From Ruminococcaceae bacterium UBA6353 (GTDB lineage: Bacteria; Bacillota; Clostridia; Oscillospirales; Acutalibacteraceae), in assembly GCA_002437905.1 (NCBI GenBank), contig DJRT01000005.1:1-64000 (forward strand): DNA of 64,000 bases, read 5' to 3'. Every line of letters begins with the position of its first letter. Within the stretch, counting starts at the first letter, position 1. The translations under genes and the position numbers were made by a program. A model generated the notes under the pieces. That model ran no database searches. It worked only from the letters and a program-made list of their open reading frames with translations, and was not told the origin of the DNA. Of the stretch, positions 34,443 through 42,472 are shown piece by piece.

Positions 34443-35875
34443 TGTGGTGGCTGATCTTACCGGCCGCGGTGCTGGCATTGGTGCTGGTGGTGCTGGTGCG
34501 CACCCTGCTGTTCCGGCCGAAGGCCGGTGTGCCGGTGCAGGAAAACGAGGAAGCGTTTGACCGTGACCGGGCGGTGAAAAACCTGCGGGCGCTGGTGCGC
34601 TGCAAGACCGTATCCTACAAGGATGCGGCGCTGGAGGATGATGCGGAGTTTGAAAAGCTGATCGGCCTGCTGCCGCAGCTGTATCCCCATGTGTTTGCCG
34701 CCTGCAGCTTTGACCGGCTGCCCGACCGGGCGCTGCTGTTCAAGTGGCCGGGCAAGGCCGCCGGCGACCCGGCAGTGCTGATGGCGCACTATGATGTGGT
34801 GCCGGTGAACGAGGAGCTGTGGGACAAACCGGCCTTTGAGGCGGTTCTGGAGGATGGCGCCATCTGGGGGCGCGGTACGCTGGATACCAAGGTGACCTTC
34901 AATGGGGTGCTGTCGGCTGCCGACCACCTGATAGCGCAGGGCTTTACACCGGAAAAGGATATCTACTTTGCCTTCTCCGGCGGCGAAGAGGTCAATGGCC
35001 CCGGTGCGGTGCACATTGTGGATTGGTTTGCGGAGCAGGGCATCACCCCCTCCATGGTCGTGGATGAGGGCGGCGCCGTGGTGGAGAATGTATTTCCCGG
35101 CGTGCAGGTGCCCTGCGGTTTGATCGGCATTGCGGAAAAGGGTATGATGGATGTGGAATATACCGCCCGCTCGGCCGGCGGCCATGCCTCGGCGCCGAAG
35201 CCGAAAACGCCGGTGGACACGCTGGCGGCGGCCTGCTGCGCGCTGGTCCGGCATCCCTTTAAGGCGCATCTGACCCCGCCGGTGGCTGAAATGTTTGATA
35301 CTCTCGGCCGGCACTCCACCTTTGTTTATCGGATGATCTTTGCCAATCTGTGGCTGTTCCGGCCGGCGCTGGACGCCCTGTGCAAGAAGTCCGGCGGCGA
35401 GATGAATGCCCTGATGCGCACAACGGTGGCCTTTACGCAGATGAGCGGCAGCAAGGCCTCCAATGTTATTCCGCCGGAGGCAAAGCTGATCTCCAATATC
35501 CGCCTGAACCCGCAGGATACGATGGAATCCGGCCTGGCGTATATCCGCCGGGTGATCGGGGATGACAGTGTGCAGGTGCGCGCGCTGCACGGCATGGATC
35601 CCAGCCGGATATCCCGCACCGACTGCGATGGGTGGCAGAAGGTGGCCACGGCGGTGGCCTCCACCTGGCGCGGTTGCCTGGTGTCCCCGTATCTGATGGT
35701 GCAGTGCTCCGATTCGCGCCACTACGGCCGCATTTCGGATAAGGTGTACCGCTTTTCGGCGATGGATTTGACCGCGCAGGAGCGCGCGACGATCCACGGC
35801 AACAACGAGCATATCCGGGTGGAGACCGCCCAGCATGCTGTCGAGTTTTATATCCGCCTGATGCGTCAGTGCTGA
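34442..35875 (+). CDS. M20 family metallopeptidase, membrane-anchored (PM20D1/CPS1-like)
   Basis: A 477-residue dizinc peptidase. An N-terminal membrane helix (LILPAAVLALVLVVLVRTLLF) precedes the catalytic domain. Metal ligands and catalytic residues are in order: His in LMAHYDVVPV, Asp in WGRGTLDTK, the Glu-Glu pair in FSGGEEVNGPG, and a late His in DSRHYGRISD. The lid domain contains SAGGHASAPK. The anchored layout and sequence look like the PM20D1/carboxypeptidase S group, which hydrolyse N-acyl amino acids or dipeptides. It overlaps the upstream membrane protein gene by one base, so it probably processes what that transporter carries. Confidence 0.87.
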   Translation: MWWLILPAAVLALVLVVLVRTLLFRPKAGVPVQENEEAFDRDRAVKNLRALVRCKTVSYKDAALEDDAEFEKLIGLLPQLYPHVFAACSFDRLPDRALLFKWPGKAAGDPAVLMAHYDVVPVNEELWDKPAFEAVLEDGAIWGRGTLDTKVTFNGVLSAADHLIAQGFTPEKDIYFAFSGGEEVNGPGAVHIVDWFAEQGITPSMVVDEGGAVVENVFPGVQVPCGLIGIAEKGMMDVEYTARSAGGHASAPKPKTPVDTLAAACCALVRHPFKAHLTPPVAEMFDTLGRHSTFVYRMIFANLWLFRPALDALCKKSGGEMNALMRTTVAFTQMSGSKASNVIPPEAKLISNIRLNPQDTMESGLAYIRRVIGDDSVQVRALHGMDPSRISRTDCDGWQKVATAVASTWRGCLVSPYLMVQCSDSRHYGRISDKVYRFSAMDLTAQERATIHGNNEHIRVETAQHAVEFYIRLMRQC

Positions 35876-35888
35876 CGCCGGGCCTGTG

Positions 35889-35921
35889 GCCGGCCGTACC
35901 GATGGTACGGCCGGCTTTTTT
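35889..35921 (+). terminator. Terminator of the M20 peptidase operon
   Basis: GCCGGCCGTACC pairs perfectly with its complement around a 3-base loop, followed by TTTTTT. Confidence 0.92.
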
Positions 35922-35964
35922 GCCTTGGGCCGTGCGGGTTCATAAAAAATTTCCTTTTTCTCTA

Positions 35965-35993
35965 TTGCCTGCGGCGGCCGAAGTTGGTATACT
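35965..35993 (+). promoter_or_regulatory. Promoter of the DUF6106-like gene and nnr
   Basis: TTGCCT (35965-35970), 17 bases, TATACT (35988-35993), about 80 bases before the start codon. Confidence 0.7.
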
Positions 35994-36074
35994 GGTATGT
36001 GAGCAATACAGGCGTACGCAGCCGCGCCCGGGCGTGGCGGGCGGCGCTGATGTCAAATAACCGGCAGGAGGACA

Positions 36075-36629
36075 ATGGAACAAATGGATACTTTTTTTGA
36101 GCAGATCGTTAAAAAGAAAAAATCCGGGGGGGAAAAGCTGCTGATCGTCGGCACGGTGCTGCTGGCGCTGGTGCTGCTGGCGCTGGTGCTGGTGTTTTTA
36201 CAGCTTCCCATGCTGTTTGCCCTGGTGCTGATGGGCGTCGGCTTCGGCGCCTGGTGGGTGATCACCAGCCAGAACAAGGAATATGAATACTCCGTGACCA
36301 ATGGGGATATTGATATTGACCTGATCGTGGCCCAGCGGCGGCGCAAACGGGTGGTATCGGTGGTTGGCCGCAAGCTGGAGGTGCTGCTGCCCTATGAGGC
36401 TGGCAAGACGCCGACGGCCGGCTTCCAGCGCACGGTGGTGGCCGCCCCCTCCCTGCGGGAGAGCGGGCTGTGGTATTTTACCTACCAGAGCAAAAAGAAC
36501 GGCCACACGCTGGTGGTGTTCCAGCCGAACGGCCGGGTGCTGCGGGCGCTGTACGGCGGCCTGCAGATGCCGGTGCAGCTGGATACCGACCGGGTGCTGC
36601 GGGAAAAGGGCATGACCCTCGGCGAGTAA
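36075..36629 (+). CDS. DUF6106-like membrane protein
   Basis: A 184-residue protein with a short N-terminal amphipathic part (MEQMDTFFEQIVKKKK), two close membrane helices (LLIVGTVLLALVLLALVLVF and LPMLFALVLMGVGFGAWWVI) and a cytoplasmic C-terminal domain beginning NKEYEYSVTNGDIDIDLIVA. That EYEYS-TNGDIDID pattern is what I associate with DUF6106 proteins of Oscillospiraceae; the function is unknown. ATG is behind GGAGGACA. nnr follows after 21 bp in the same unit. Confidence 0.68.
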   Translation: MEQMDTFFEQIVKKKKSGGEKLLIVGTVLLALVLLALVLVFLQLPMLFALVLMGVGFGAWWVITSQNKEYEYSVTNGDIDIDLIVAQRRRKRVVSVVGRKLEVLLPYEAGKTPTAGFQRTVVAAPSLRESGLWYFTYQSKKNGHTLVVFQPNGRVLRALYGGLQMPVQLDTDRVLREKGMTLGE

Positions 36630-36650
36630 AACGGAAAAGGGGCGAGCGGC

Positions 36651-38210
36651 ATGAGGCTGGCAACGGCAACGCAGATGCGCCGCATTGAGCGGCTGGCAGT
36701 GGAGCGGGGCGACACGGAAGCGGCCCTGATGGAGCGCGCCGGCCTGGCGGCGGCGGACTGGATCCGGCGGGAGCTGTGGCCGGAGCAAGTGATGCCGCCG
36801 ATCACGGTGGTGTGCGGGCGCGGCAATAACGGCGGCGATGGGTTTGTGCTGGCGGCAGCATTGGCGGCGGTCAGCCGGGTAACGGTGGTGCTGGCACAGG
36901 GGCAGCCGACTGCACAGCCGGCGCAGCAGTATGCGGCGCGGCTGCCGGCCGCGGTGACGGTGTTGGATTATGCTGCCGAGCCGTATCTGTGCGCCGCGGC
37001 GGTCAACGAGGCGGCGGTGCTGGTGGATGCTGTGTATGGCATTGGTTTCCACGGGGAGCTGCCGGCGCAGCTGCTGCCCCTGTTTGCCCAGATGAATGCC
37101 GCCCCTGGGATCAAGGTGGCGGTGGATATGCCCAGCGGCCTTGCCGTGGGTGAGCGGGATGATGTGGGCGGCGCCGTGCTCGCGGCCGCCTTCCGTGCGG
37201 ATGTCACGCTGACCTTCACGGCGAAAAAGCAACGGCAGAGCAGCCCGCTGTGCGGGCGTGTGGAGGTGCTGCCAATCGGCATACCGGCGGATATCGTGGC
37301 GCAGGTGCTGGAGCAGGAATCGGCTGATGTGACCCGTGTGGCCGATCCGATCACGCCGGAGCAGGTGCGGGCGTGCTTCACGCCCCGGCAGCCGAACAGC
37401 CATAAGGGCAGCTACGGCCGGCTGCTGGCCATATGCGGCAGCTACGGTATGGCCGGTGCGGCACAGCTGTGCCTGCGTGCCGCGCTGCGCAGCGGTGTGG
37501 GGCTGGCGGAGGCGGCGGTGCCGGGGTCGCTGTATCCCCTGCTGGCGCCGGTGCTGCCGGAGCCGGTATTTACCCCCCTGCCGGAGACAGCGCAGGGGCA
37601 CATTGCCCCGGCGGCGGAGGCGGTCCTTCTGCCGGCGCTGGAGCGTGCAAGCGCGGTGGTGGCCGGCTGCGGCCTTGGTGCGCCGCAGGAGCTCGGCTGG
37701 CTGGTGCGCCGGCTGCTGAAATGCCGCTGCCCGGTGGTGCTGGATGCCGACGGCATAAATGCGCTGCAGCCGCATATGCTGGTAGAGGAAACAGTTCCGG
37801 CTCCGGTCGTTCTGATGCCCCACCCCGGGGAAATGGCGCGGCTTCTGGGTATATCCGTGCAGGAGGTGCAGCAGCGGCGGGCAGAGCTTGCCCGCGGCTT
37901 TGCGGATGAATACGGTGTGGTGCTGGTGCTGAAGGGGCACCGCACGCTGGTGGCGGCTCCCGGCCGTCCCCTGCTGGAAAACCGCACCGGCAACCCCGGT
38001 ATGGCCACCGGCGGCAGCGGCGATGCGCTGGCCGGTGTGATCGGTGCCCTGCTGGCGCAGGGGATGGAACCGTACCGGGCGGCCATGTGCGGGGTGTTCC
38101 TGCACGGCGCAGCCGGGGATGCGGCGGCGGCCAGGCTTTCGCAGCACGCAATGCTGCCGACAGATCTGATCGACGAGCTGGGCGGACTGTTTCTCAAATT
38201 GGAGAAATAG
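36651..38210 (+). CDS. nnr: Bifunctional NAD(P)H-hydrate epimerase / ADP-dependent dehydratase
   Basis: A 519-residue metabolite-repair enzyme. The N-terminal epimerase (YjeF_N, about 1-215) interconverts R- and S-NAD(P)HX and shows VCGRGNNGGDGFVLA and VDAVYGIGFHG. The C-terminal ADP-dependent dehydratase (carbohydrate kinase fold, about 235-510) restores NAD(P)H and shows HKGSYGRLLAICGS, DADGINAL, MPHPGEMARLLG and the end motif GNPGMATGGSGDALAGVIGA. Both halves look complete. It starts at ATG behind AAAAGGGGCGAGC and is followed by a lipoprotein gene after 13 bp. Confidence 0.95.
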   Translation: MRLATATQMRRIERLAVERGDTEAALMERAGLAAADWIRRELWPEQVMPPITVVCGRGNNGGDGFVLAAALAAVSRVTVVLAQGQPTAQPAQQYAARLPAAVTVLDYAAEPYLCAAAVNEAAVLVDAVYGIGFHGELPAQLLPLFAQMNAAPGIKVAVDMPSGLAVGERDDVGGAVLAAAFRADVTLTFTAKKQRQSSPLCGRVEVLPIGIPADIVAQVLEQESADVTRVADPITPEQVRACFTPRQPNSHKGSYGRLLAICGSYGMAGAAQLCLRAALRSGVGLAEAAVPGSLYPLLAPVLPEPVFTPLPETAQGHIAPAAEAVLLPALERASAVVAGCGLGAPQELGWLVRRLLKCRCPVVLDADGINALQPHMLVEETVPAPVVLMPHPGEMARLLGISVQEVQQRRAELARGFADEYGVVLVLKGHRTLVAAPGRPLLENRTGNPGMATGGSGDALAGVIGALLAQGMEPYRAAMCGVFLHGAAGDAAAARLSQHAMLPTDLIDELGGLFLKLEK

Positions 38211-38223
38211 GGGCGTTTTTATC

Positions 38224-38754
38224 ATGAAGCGATGGATGCGCAGGCTGGCAGCGCTGGTGTGCTGCGGCGGGATCGCGCTGCTGGCCGGCTGCGGCGCGGT
38301 CGGTGGCGGCCGGGTGGAGCCGGTGACCAAGGGCTTTACCTGTCAGACGACCATACAGTACCAGGATCTGCAGCTGCAGGGGCAGCTGAGCAGCCGGCGG
38401 GATGGCCGTCTGCTGCTCACCTTTTCCCAGCCCAAGTCGCTCAGCGGTGTTGCCATCGGCTGGGATGGCAGCCACATGACCATGGAGCTGGCCGGGGTGA
38501 GCGTCAGTATTGCGCCGGAGAAGGTGCCGCAGGGTGCGCTGATCAAGGAGCTGCTGGCGGTGCTGACCGCAGAGCATGGCACCGGCCAGCTGACGGATGA
38601 GGGCTATGTGCTGACCGGAGAAGCAGACGACCACGCCTATACCCTGGTGTGTGATGTGCATTCCGGTTTGCCGAAGTCCCTTTCGGTTCCGGAGAGCGGG
38701 ATCTCCGCCACCTTTTCGGATGCAGCGGTGCTGACCGACAAGGATACGGTATAA
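38224..38754 (+). CDS. Lipoprotein, unknown function
   Basis: A 176-residue protein with a type II signal peptide: basic start (KRWMRRL), hydrophobic stretch, and lipobox LLAGC with Cys24 as the lipidated residue. The mature part is beta-rich (YQDLQLQGQLSSRRDGRLLL, then AIGWDGSHMTMELAGVSVSI), which suggests an incomplete beta-barrel such as LolA-like or copper-resistance-type folds, but I see no family motif. It is the last gene of the unit with nnr and a terminator follows directly. Extracytoplasmic, membrane-attached; function unknown. Confidence 0.78.
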   Translation: MKRWMRRLAALVCCGGIALLAGCGAVGGGRVEPVTKGFTCQTTIQYQDLQLQGQLSSRRDGRLLLTFSQPKSLSGVAIGWDGSHMTMELAGVSVSIAPEKVPQGALIKELLAVLTAEHGTGQLTDEGYVLTGEADDHAYTLVCDVHSGLPKSLSVPESGISATFSDAAVLTDKDTV

Positions 38755-38767
38755 GCAGCCAAATGCG

Positions 38768-38808
38768 CAGGGGATGACCACCCATCGGGGTGCTCATCCC
38801 CTGTTTTT
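38768..38808 (+). terminator. Terminator after the lipoprotein gene
   Basis: CAGGGGATGA pairs with TCATCCCCTG, with an inner CACCC/GGGTG pair, followed by TTTTT. Confidence 0.9.
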
Positions 38809-39023
38809 ATGCGCGCCGAAAACGGCCCTGATCCCGGTGCGGCCATACGGCGCATTTCCCTTTGGCGTGCCACCGGAGCGCGGTTTCGGCAAAATACGCA
38901 CCCTTGTCCCCATTTTGGCATAGGCTGAAATGGGGAGGCTGGCATAAAGCGGCCGCCGGCCGGCCATACTCTATGCGAAGCGAAAAACACGCAGGAGCGA
39001 TAAGCAGCAAGGGAGCGAGCAGA

Positions 39024-39428
39024 ATGACAGTACGACGCGGAGATATTTACTATGCCGACCTCAGCCCGGTGGTGGGGTCGGAGCAGGGCGGTATCCGCCC
39101 GGTGCTGATCGTGCAGAACGATGTCGGCAACCGCTTTTCGCCAACGGTGATCGTGGCGGCCATCACCAGCCAGATGGATAAGGCCCGGCTGCCTACCCAT
39201 ATCCGGCTGCAGACAACGGCCGGCGGTCTGCAGCGGGAGTCGATCGTGCTGCTGGAGCAGATCCGTACGCTGGACAAGCGCCGGCTGAAGGAGTACATGG
39301 GGCGGCTGGATACCCACGCCATGCAGCGCATCGACCGGGCGCTGCAGGTCAGCTTTGGCCTTGGCGCCGGCGGCAGCGGCCTGCCGGCGGTGGCCGCCAC
39401 GCTGCCGCCCACACAGGGGGCCACCTGA
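39024..39428 (+). CDS. MazF/PemK-family mRNA endoribonuclease, solitary
   Basis: A 134-residue member of the MazF/PemK/EndoA family of mRNA-cleaving ribonucleases. VRRGDIYYADLSPVVGSEQG and IRPVLIVQNDVGNRFSPTVI give the beta-barrel core with the catalytic Arg (in GIRPVL), and VAAITSQ with a conserved Thr/Ser follows. The C-terminal 25 residues (GAGGSGLPAVAATLPP) are a low-complexity tail not usual for the family. ATG is behind GGGAGCGAGC. The 215 bases before it hold no antitoxin gene that I can find, and trkA has its own promoter downstream, so the gene stands alone. It may be the EndoA orthologue, whose antitoxin gene normally lies directly upstream. Confidence 0.88.
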   Translation: MTVRRGDIYYADLSPVVGSEQGGIRPVLIVQNDVGNRFSPTVIVAAITSQMDKARLPTHIRLQTTAGGLQRESIVLLEQIRTLDKRRLKEYMGRLDTHAMQRIDRALQVSFGLGAGGSGLPAVAATLPPTQGAT

Positions 39429-39433
39429 ATAAT

Positions 39434-39464
39434 GGGAAAGTGGTAAAAATTGGTGGACTTTCCC
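39434..39464. repeat. Inverted repeat between the MazF gene and trkA
   Basis: GGGAAAGT and ACTTTCCC are separated by 15 bases, starting 5 bases after the MazF stop and 12 bases before the trkA -35. There is no T-run, so it is more likely an operator or weak attenuator than a terminator. Confidence 0.5.
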
Positions 39465-39475
39465 GCGCGCGACGC

Positions 39476-39504
39476 TTGCATTGTCTGGGGGAATGTGATA
39501 GAAT
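39476..39504 (+). promoter_or_regulatory. Promoter of trkA-trkH
   Basis: TTGCAT (39476-39481), 17 bases, TAGAAT (39499-39504), leaving a leader of about 70 bases before trkA. Confidence 0.78.
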
Positions 39505-39580
39505 GGCGTTGATCGCACACGGCGGCCTGTGCTGCCGCGAACAAGTACGCCGGCTGTGCCGGCAGGAGGAAGAATGAAGT

Positions 39581-40939
39581 ATGAATATCATCGTTGTGGG
39601 CTGCGGTAAGATCGGAACGACCATACTGGAAAGCCTGGTGGACGAGGGGCATGATGTAACGGCCGTGGACAGTGACCCGGCGGTGCTGGCGGATGTGACC
39701 AGCATCCATGATGTGATGGGGGTCGCCGGCAATGGCGCGGACTGTGAGCTGCTGCGGGAGGCCGGCGTGGCCAAGGCGGATCTGCTGGTGGCAGCCACCG
39801 GCTCGGACGAGGTGAACATGCTCAGCTGCTTTATCGCCGGGCGGATGGGCGCCAAGCACACCATTGCCCGTATCCGCAAGCCGGAGTATAACGATAAGAG
39901 CCTGCATTTCATGAAGCAGCAGCTCGGCCTGGCCATGGCGATCAATCCGGAGCAGCTGGCTGCGGATGAGCTGTATAATATCCTCAAGCTGCCCTCGGCG
40001 GCAAAGGTGGAGACCTTCTCCCGCCGCAATTTTGAAATGATCGAGCTGCGGCTGAAGAGCGATTCGCCGCTGGCCGGCAGCTCCCTCAGTGAGCTGCGCG
40101 CCCGGTATTCGGCCAAATTCCTGATCTGCCTTGTGCAGCGCGGCAATGAGGTACATATTCCGGATGGCAGCTTTGTGCTGCAGGGCGGCGACCGCATTGG
40201 TCTGATGGCGGCGCCGAGTGAGCTGCAGAAGCTGCTGCGCAGCATGGGGCTGCTGCAGAAGCAGGCGCGCAATGTGATGATCCTCGGCGGCAGCCGCACG
40301 GCCTATTATCTGGCCAAGACGCTCAGCACCGCCGGCAATGATGTGAAGATCATCGAGATCGACCGGGAGCTGTGTGAAGAACTGTGCGAGGCGCTGCCCA
40401 AGGCCGTGATCATCAACGGCGACGGGGCGCAGCAGGAGCTGCTGGTGGAGGAAGGTCTGCGGGACATGGACGCCTTTGTGGCGCTGACCGGCATGGATGA
40501 GGAAAACATCCTGCTGTCGGTGTTCGCCTCCTCGCAGAATGTGCCCAAGGTCATCTCCAAGGTCAACCGCGAGGAGCTTGGCTCACTGGCGGAACGCCTG
40601 GGGCTGGAGTGCATCGTCTCTCCCCGCAAGATCATTGCCGATGTGCTGGTGCGGTATGCCCGCGCGCTGCAGAATTCGGTCGGCAGCAATATCGAGACCC
40701 TCTATACACTGGCGGATGACCGCGTGGAGGCGGTGGAATTCCAGGTGCGGGAGGATTTCCGTGCTGCCGGTATCCCGTTGCGCGATCTTACCCTGAAGCC
40801 GAACATCCTGATCGCCGGCATCATCCGTGACCGCGCCCCGATCCTCCCGACCGGCGATGATTGTATCCGTGCCGGCGACCGCGTGGTGGTGATGGCGGCC
40901 GACCGTCGCCTGCAGGATCTCAGTGATATCTTGAAATAA
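39581..40939 (+). CDS. trkA: Potassium uptake regulatory subunit TrkA
   Basis: A 452-residue cytoplasmic protein with two tandem RCK modules. The first NAD-binding Rossmann fold begins IIVVGCGKIGTTI and contains VDSDP; the second begins MILGGSRTAYYLA and contains IEIDRELCEE. Each is followed by a TrkA-C ligand-binding domain (about 140-220 and 370-450). TrkA gates the TrkH channel in response to nucleotides. It begins at ATG behind GGCAGGAGG and trkH follows after 19 bp. Confidence 0.96.
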   Translation: MNIIVVGCGKIGTTILESLVDEGHDVTAVDSDPAVLADVTSIHDVMGVAGNGADCELLREAGVAKADLLVAATGSDEVNMLSCFIAGRMGAKHTIARIRKPEYNDKSLHFMKQQLGLAMAINPEQLAADELYNILKLPSAAKVETFSRRNFEMIELRLKSDSPLAGSSLSELRARYSAKFLICLVQRGNEVHIPDGSFVLQGGDRIGLMAAPSELQKLLRSMGLLQKQARNVMILGGSRTAYYLAKTLSTAGNDVKIIEIDRELCEELCEALPKAVIINGDGAQQELLVEEGLRDMDAFVALTGMDEENILLSVFASSQNVPKVISKVNREELGSLAERLGLECIVSPRKIIADVLVRYARALQNSVGSNIETLYTLADDRVEAVEFQVREDFRAAGIPLRDLTLKPNILIAGIIRDRAPILPTGDDCIRAGDRVVVMAADRRLQDLSDILK

Positions 40940-40958
40940 GGACGGATAAGGCGACAAT

Positions 40959-42401
40959 ATGAATCGGAGAATGGTACTGTACATGCTGGGACGCATTGTG
41001 CGCATGGAGGCGGCGCTGCTGCTGCTGCCGCTGGCGGTGTCCCTGTATTACCGTGAAGACTGCGCGGCAGCCTTTCTGATCACCATTGGGGTGGCGCTGT
41101 GCGTGGGTACACTGATGGTGGTGCTCAGCCGCCCCGGCAACCAGGTCATCTTTGCCAAGGAGGGCTTTGTGATCGTGGCGCTGGCGTGGCTGGGGGTGTC
41201 GGCGGTGGGGGCGCTGCCCTTCTTCATCAGCCGGGGCATCCCCTCCTATGTGGATGCGTTTTTTGAGACCGTCAGCGGCTTTACCACAACCGGCTCCTCT
41301 ATCCTGCGGGATGTGGAGGCTCTGCCGCGGGGACTGCTTTTCTGGCGCAGCGAGACCCACTGGATCGGCGGTATGGGCGTGCTGGTGCTGATTATGGCGC
41401 TTGTGCCGTCCGTTTCCGGCCGCACCATGCATATCCTGAAGGCGGAGATGCCCGGCCCTATTGTGGGCAAGCTGGTGCCGCGTGTGCGGGATACCGCCAA
41501 GATCCTTTACCTGATCTACATAGCCATGACACTGGTGCAGGTGATCCTGCTGCTGTGCGGCGGCATGAGTCTGTTCGACAGCGTGGTGCATACCTTCGGC
41601 ACGGCCGGCACCGGCGGCTTTGGCATCTACCGGAACAGCATTGCCGGCTTCAGCCCCTATATCCAGTGGGTGATCGCCGTGTTTATGCTGCTGTTTGGGA
41701 TCAATTTTAACCTGTACTACCTTATCCTTGTGCGCCGGGTGCGCGAGGCGCTGTGCAGCCGGGAGCTGTGGTGCTACCTGCTGCTGGTGCTGCTGTCCTC
41801 TGCGGTGATCACGGTCAATATATTCCCGTATTACCGCTCGGCCGGCGAGGCGATCCGTGCGGCGGTGTTCCAGGTCAGCTCGATCATAACCACCACCGGC
41901 TATGCCACGACGGATTTCAACCTGTGGCCGGGGCTTTCCAAGGTCATCCTGTTCCTGCTGATGTTTGTGGGCGGCTGTGCCGGCTCCACGGCCGGTGGCC
42001 TGAAGGTCTCCCGCGTGATGCTGCTGTGCAAATCCGTGCGGCGCGACCTGCAGCGGCAGCTGCACCCCCGTTCGGTGGGCAGCATCCAGCTGGAGGGGCG
42101 GCGGGTGGATAATGTGACGGTTGCCGGTGTGGGCATCTACCTGACGGTGTATTGCCTGCTGCTGGCGGCTACGCTGCTGCTGCTCAGCTTTGAGGCATTT
42201 GGGCTGGAATGCAATCTTTCGGCGGCGGTGACCTGCCTGAACAATGTCGGCCCCGGTTTCGGAATGGTCGGCCCGGCCGGCAGCTTTGCTGAGTATTCCG
42301 CCTTTTCCAAGGTGGTGCTGTCGCTGGCGATGCTGTTCGGGCGGCTGGAGATCTATCCCCTGCTGTTTGTGCTGACGCCCACCACCTGGATGAAAAAATA
42401 A
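40959..42401 (+). CDS. trkH: Potassium transporter membrane subunit TrkH
   Basis: A 480-residue membrane protein with four repeated M1-P-M2 units. Selectivity-filter regions are seen as FTTTGSSIL, FGTAGTGGFGI, ITTTGYATTDF and LNNVGPGFGMVG; GGMGVLVLIMALVP and the gating loop are also typical. It imports K+ together with TrkA, encoded 19 bp upstream. The GGCAGSTAGGLKVSR motif near residue 345 is conserved in TrkH/KtrB proteins. A terminator lies just after the stop. Confidence 0.96.
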   Translation: MNRRMVLYMLGRIVRMEAALLLLPLAVSLYYREDCAAAFLITIGVALCVGTLMVVLSRPGNQVIFAKEGFVIVALAWLGVSAVGALPFFISRGIPSYVDAFFETVSGFTTTGSSILRDVEALPRGLLFWRSETHWIGGMGVLVLIMALVPSVSGRTMHILKAEMPGPIVGKLVPRVRDTAKILYLIYIAMTLVQVILLLCGGMSLFDSVVHTFGTAGTGGFGIYRNSIAGFSPYIQWVIAVFMLLFGINFNLYYLILVRRVREALCSRELWCYLLLVLLSSAVITVNIFPYYRSAGEAIRAAVFQVSSIITTTGYATTDFNLWPGLSKVILFLLMFVGGCAGSTAGGLKVSRVMLLCKSVRRDLQRQLHPRSVGSIQLEGRRVDNVTVAGVGIYLTVYCLLLAATLLLLSFEAFGLECNLSAAVTCLNNVGPGFGMVGPAGSFAEYSAFSKVVLSLAMLFGRLEIYPLLFVLTPTTWMKK

Positions 42402-42410
42402 GCCATAGAA

Positions 42411-42468
42411 TACCGCCAGCGGCCGTCTGCTCCCGAAAAGGGGCGGACGGCCGCTGGCGGTGTTTTGT
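42411..42468. terminator. Terminator hairpin shared by trkH and the convergent oxidoreductase operon
   Basis: ACCGCCAGCGGCCGTC pairs with GACGGCCGCTGGCGGT, with a CTCCC/GGGG inner pair, followed by GTTTTG. The T-run is short on both strands. Confidence 0.82.
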
Positions 42469-42472
42469 GTTG

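Noticed and set aside
38809..39023. A possible antitoxin gene upstream of the MazF gene
   Set aside because: An open frame extends upstream in the same frame as the toxin (from 38862), but it lacks a ribosome binding site and antitoxin features; it is continuous with the toxin frame rather than a separate gene.
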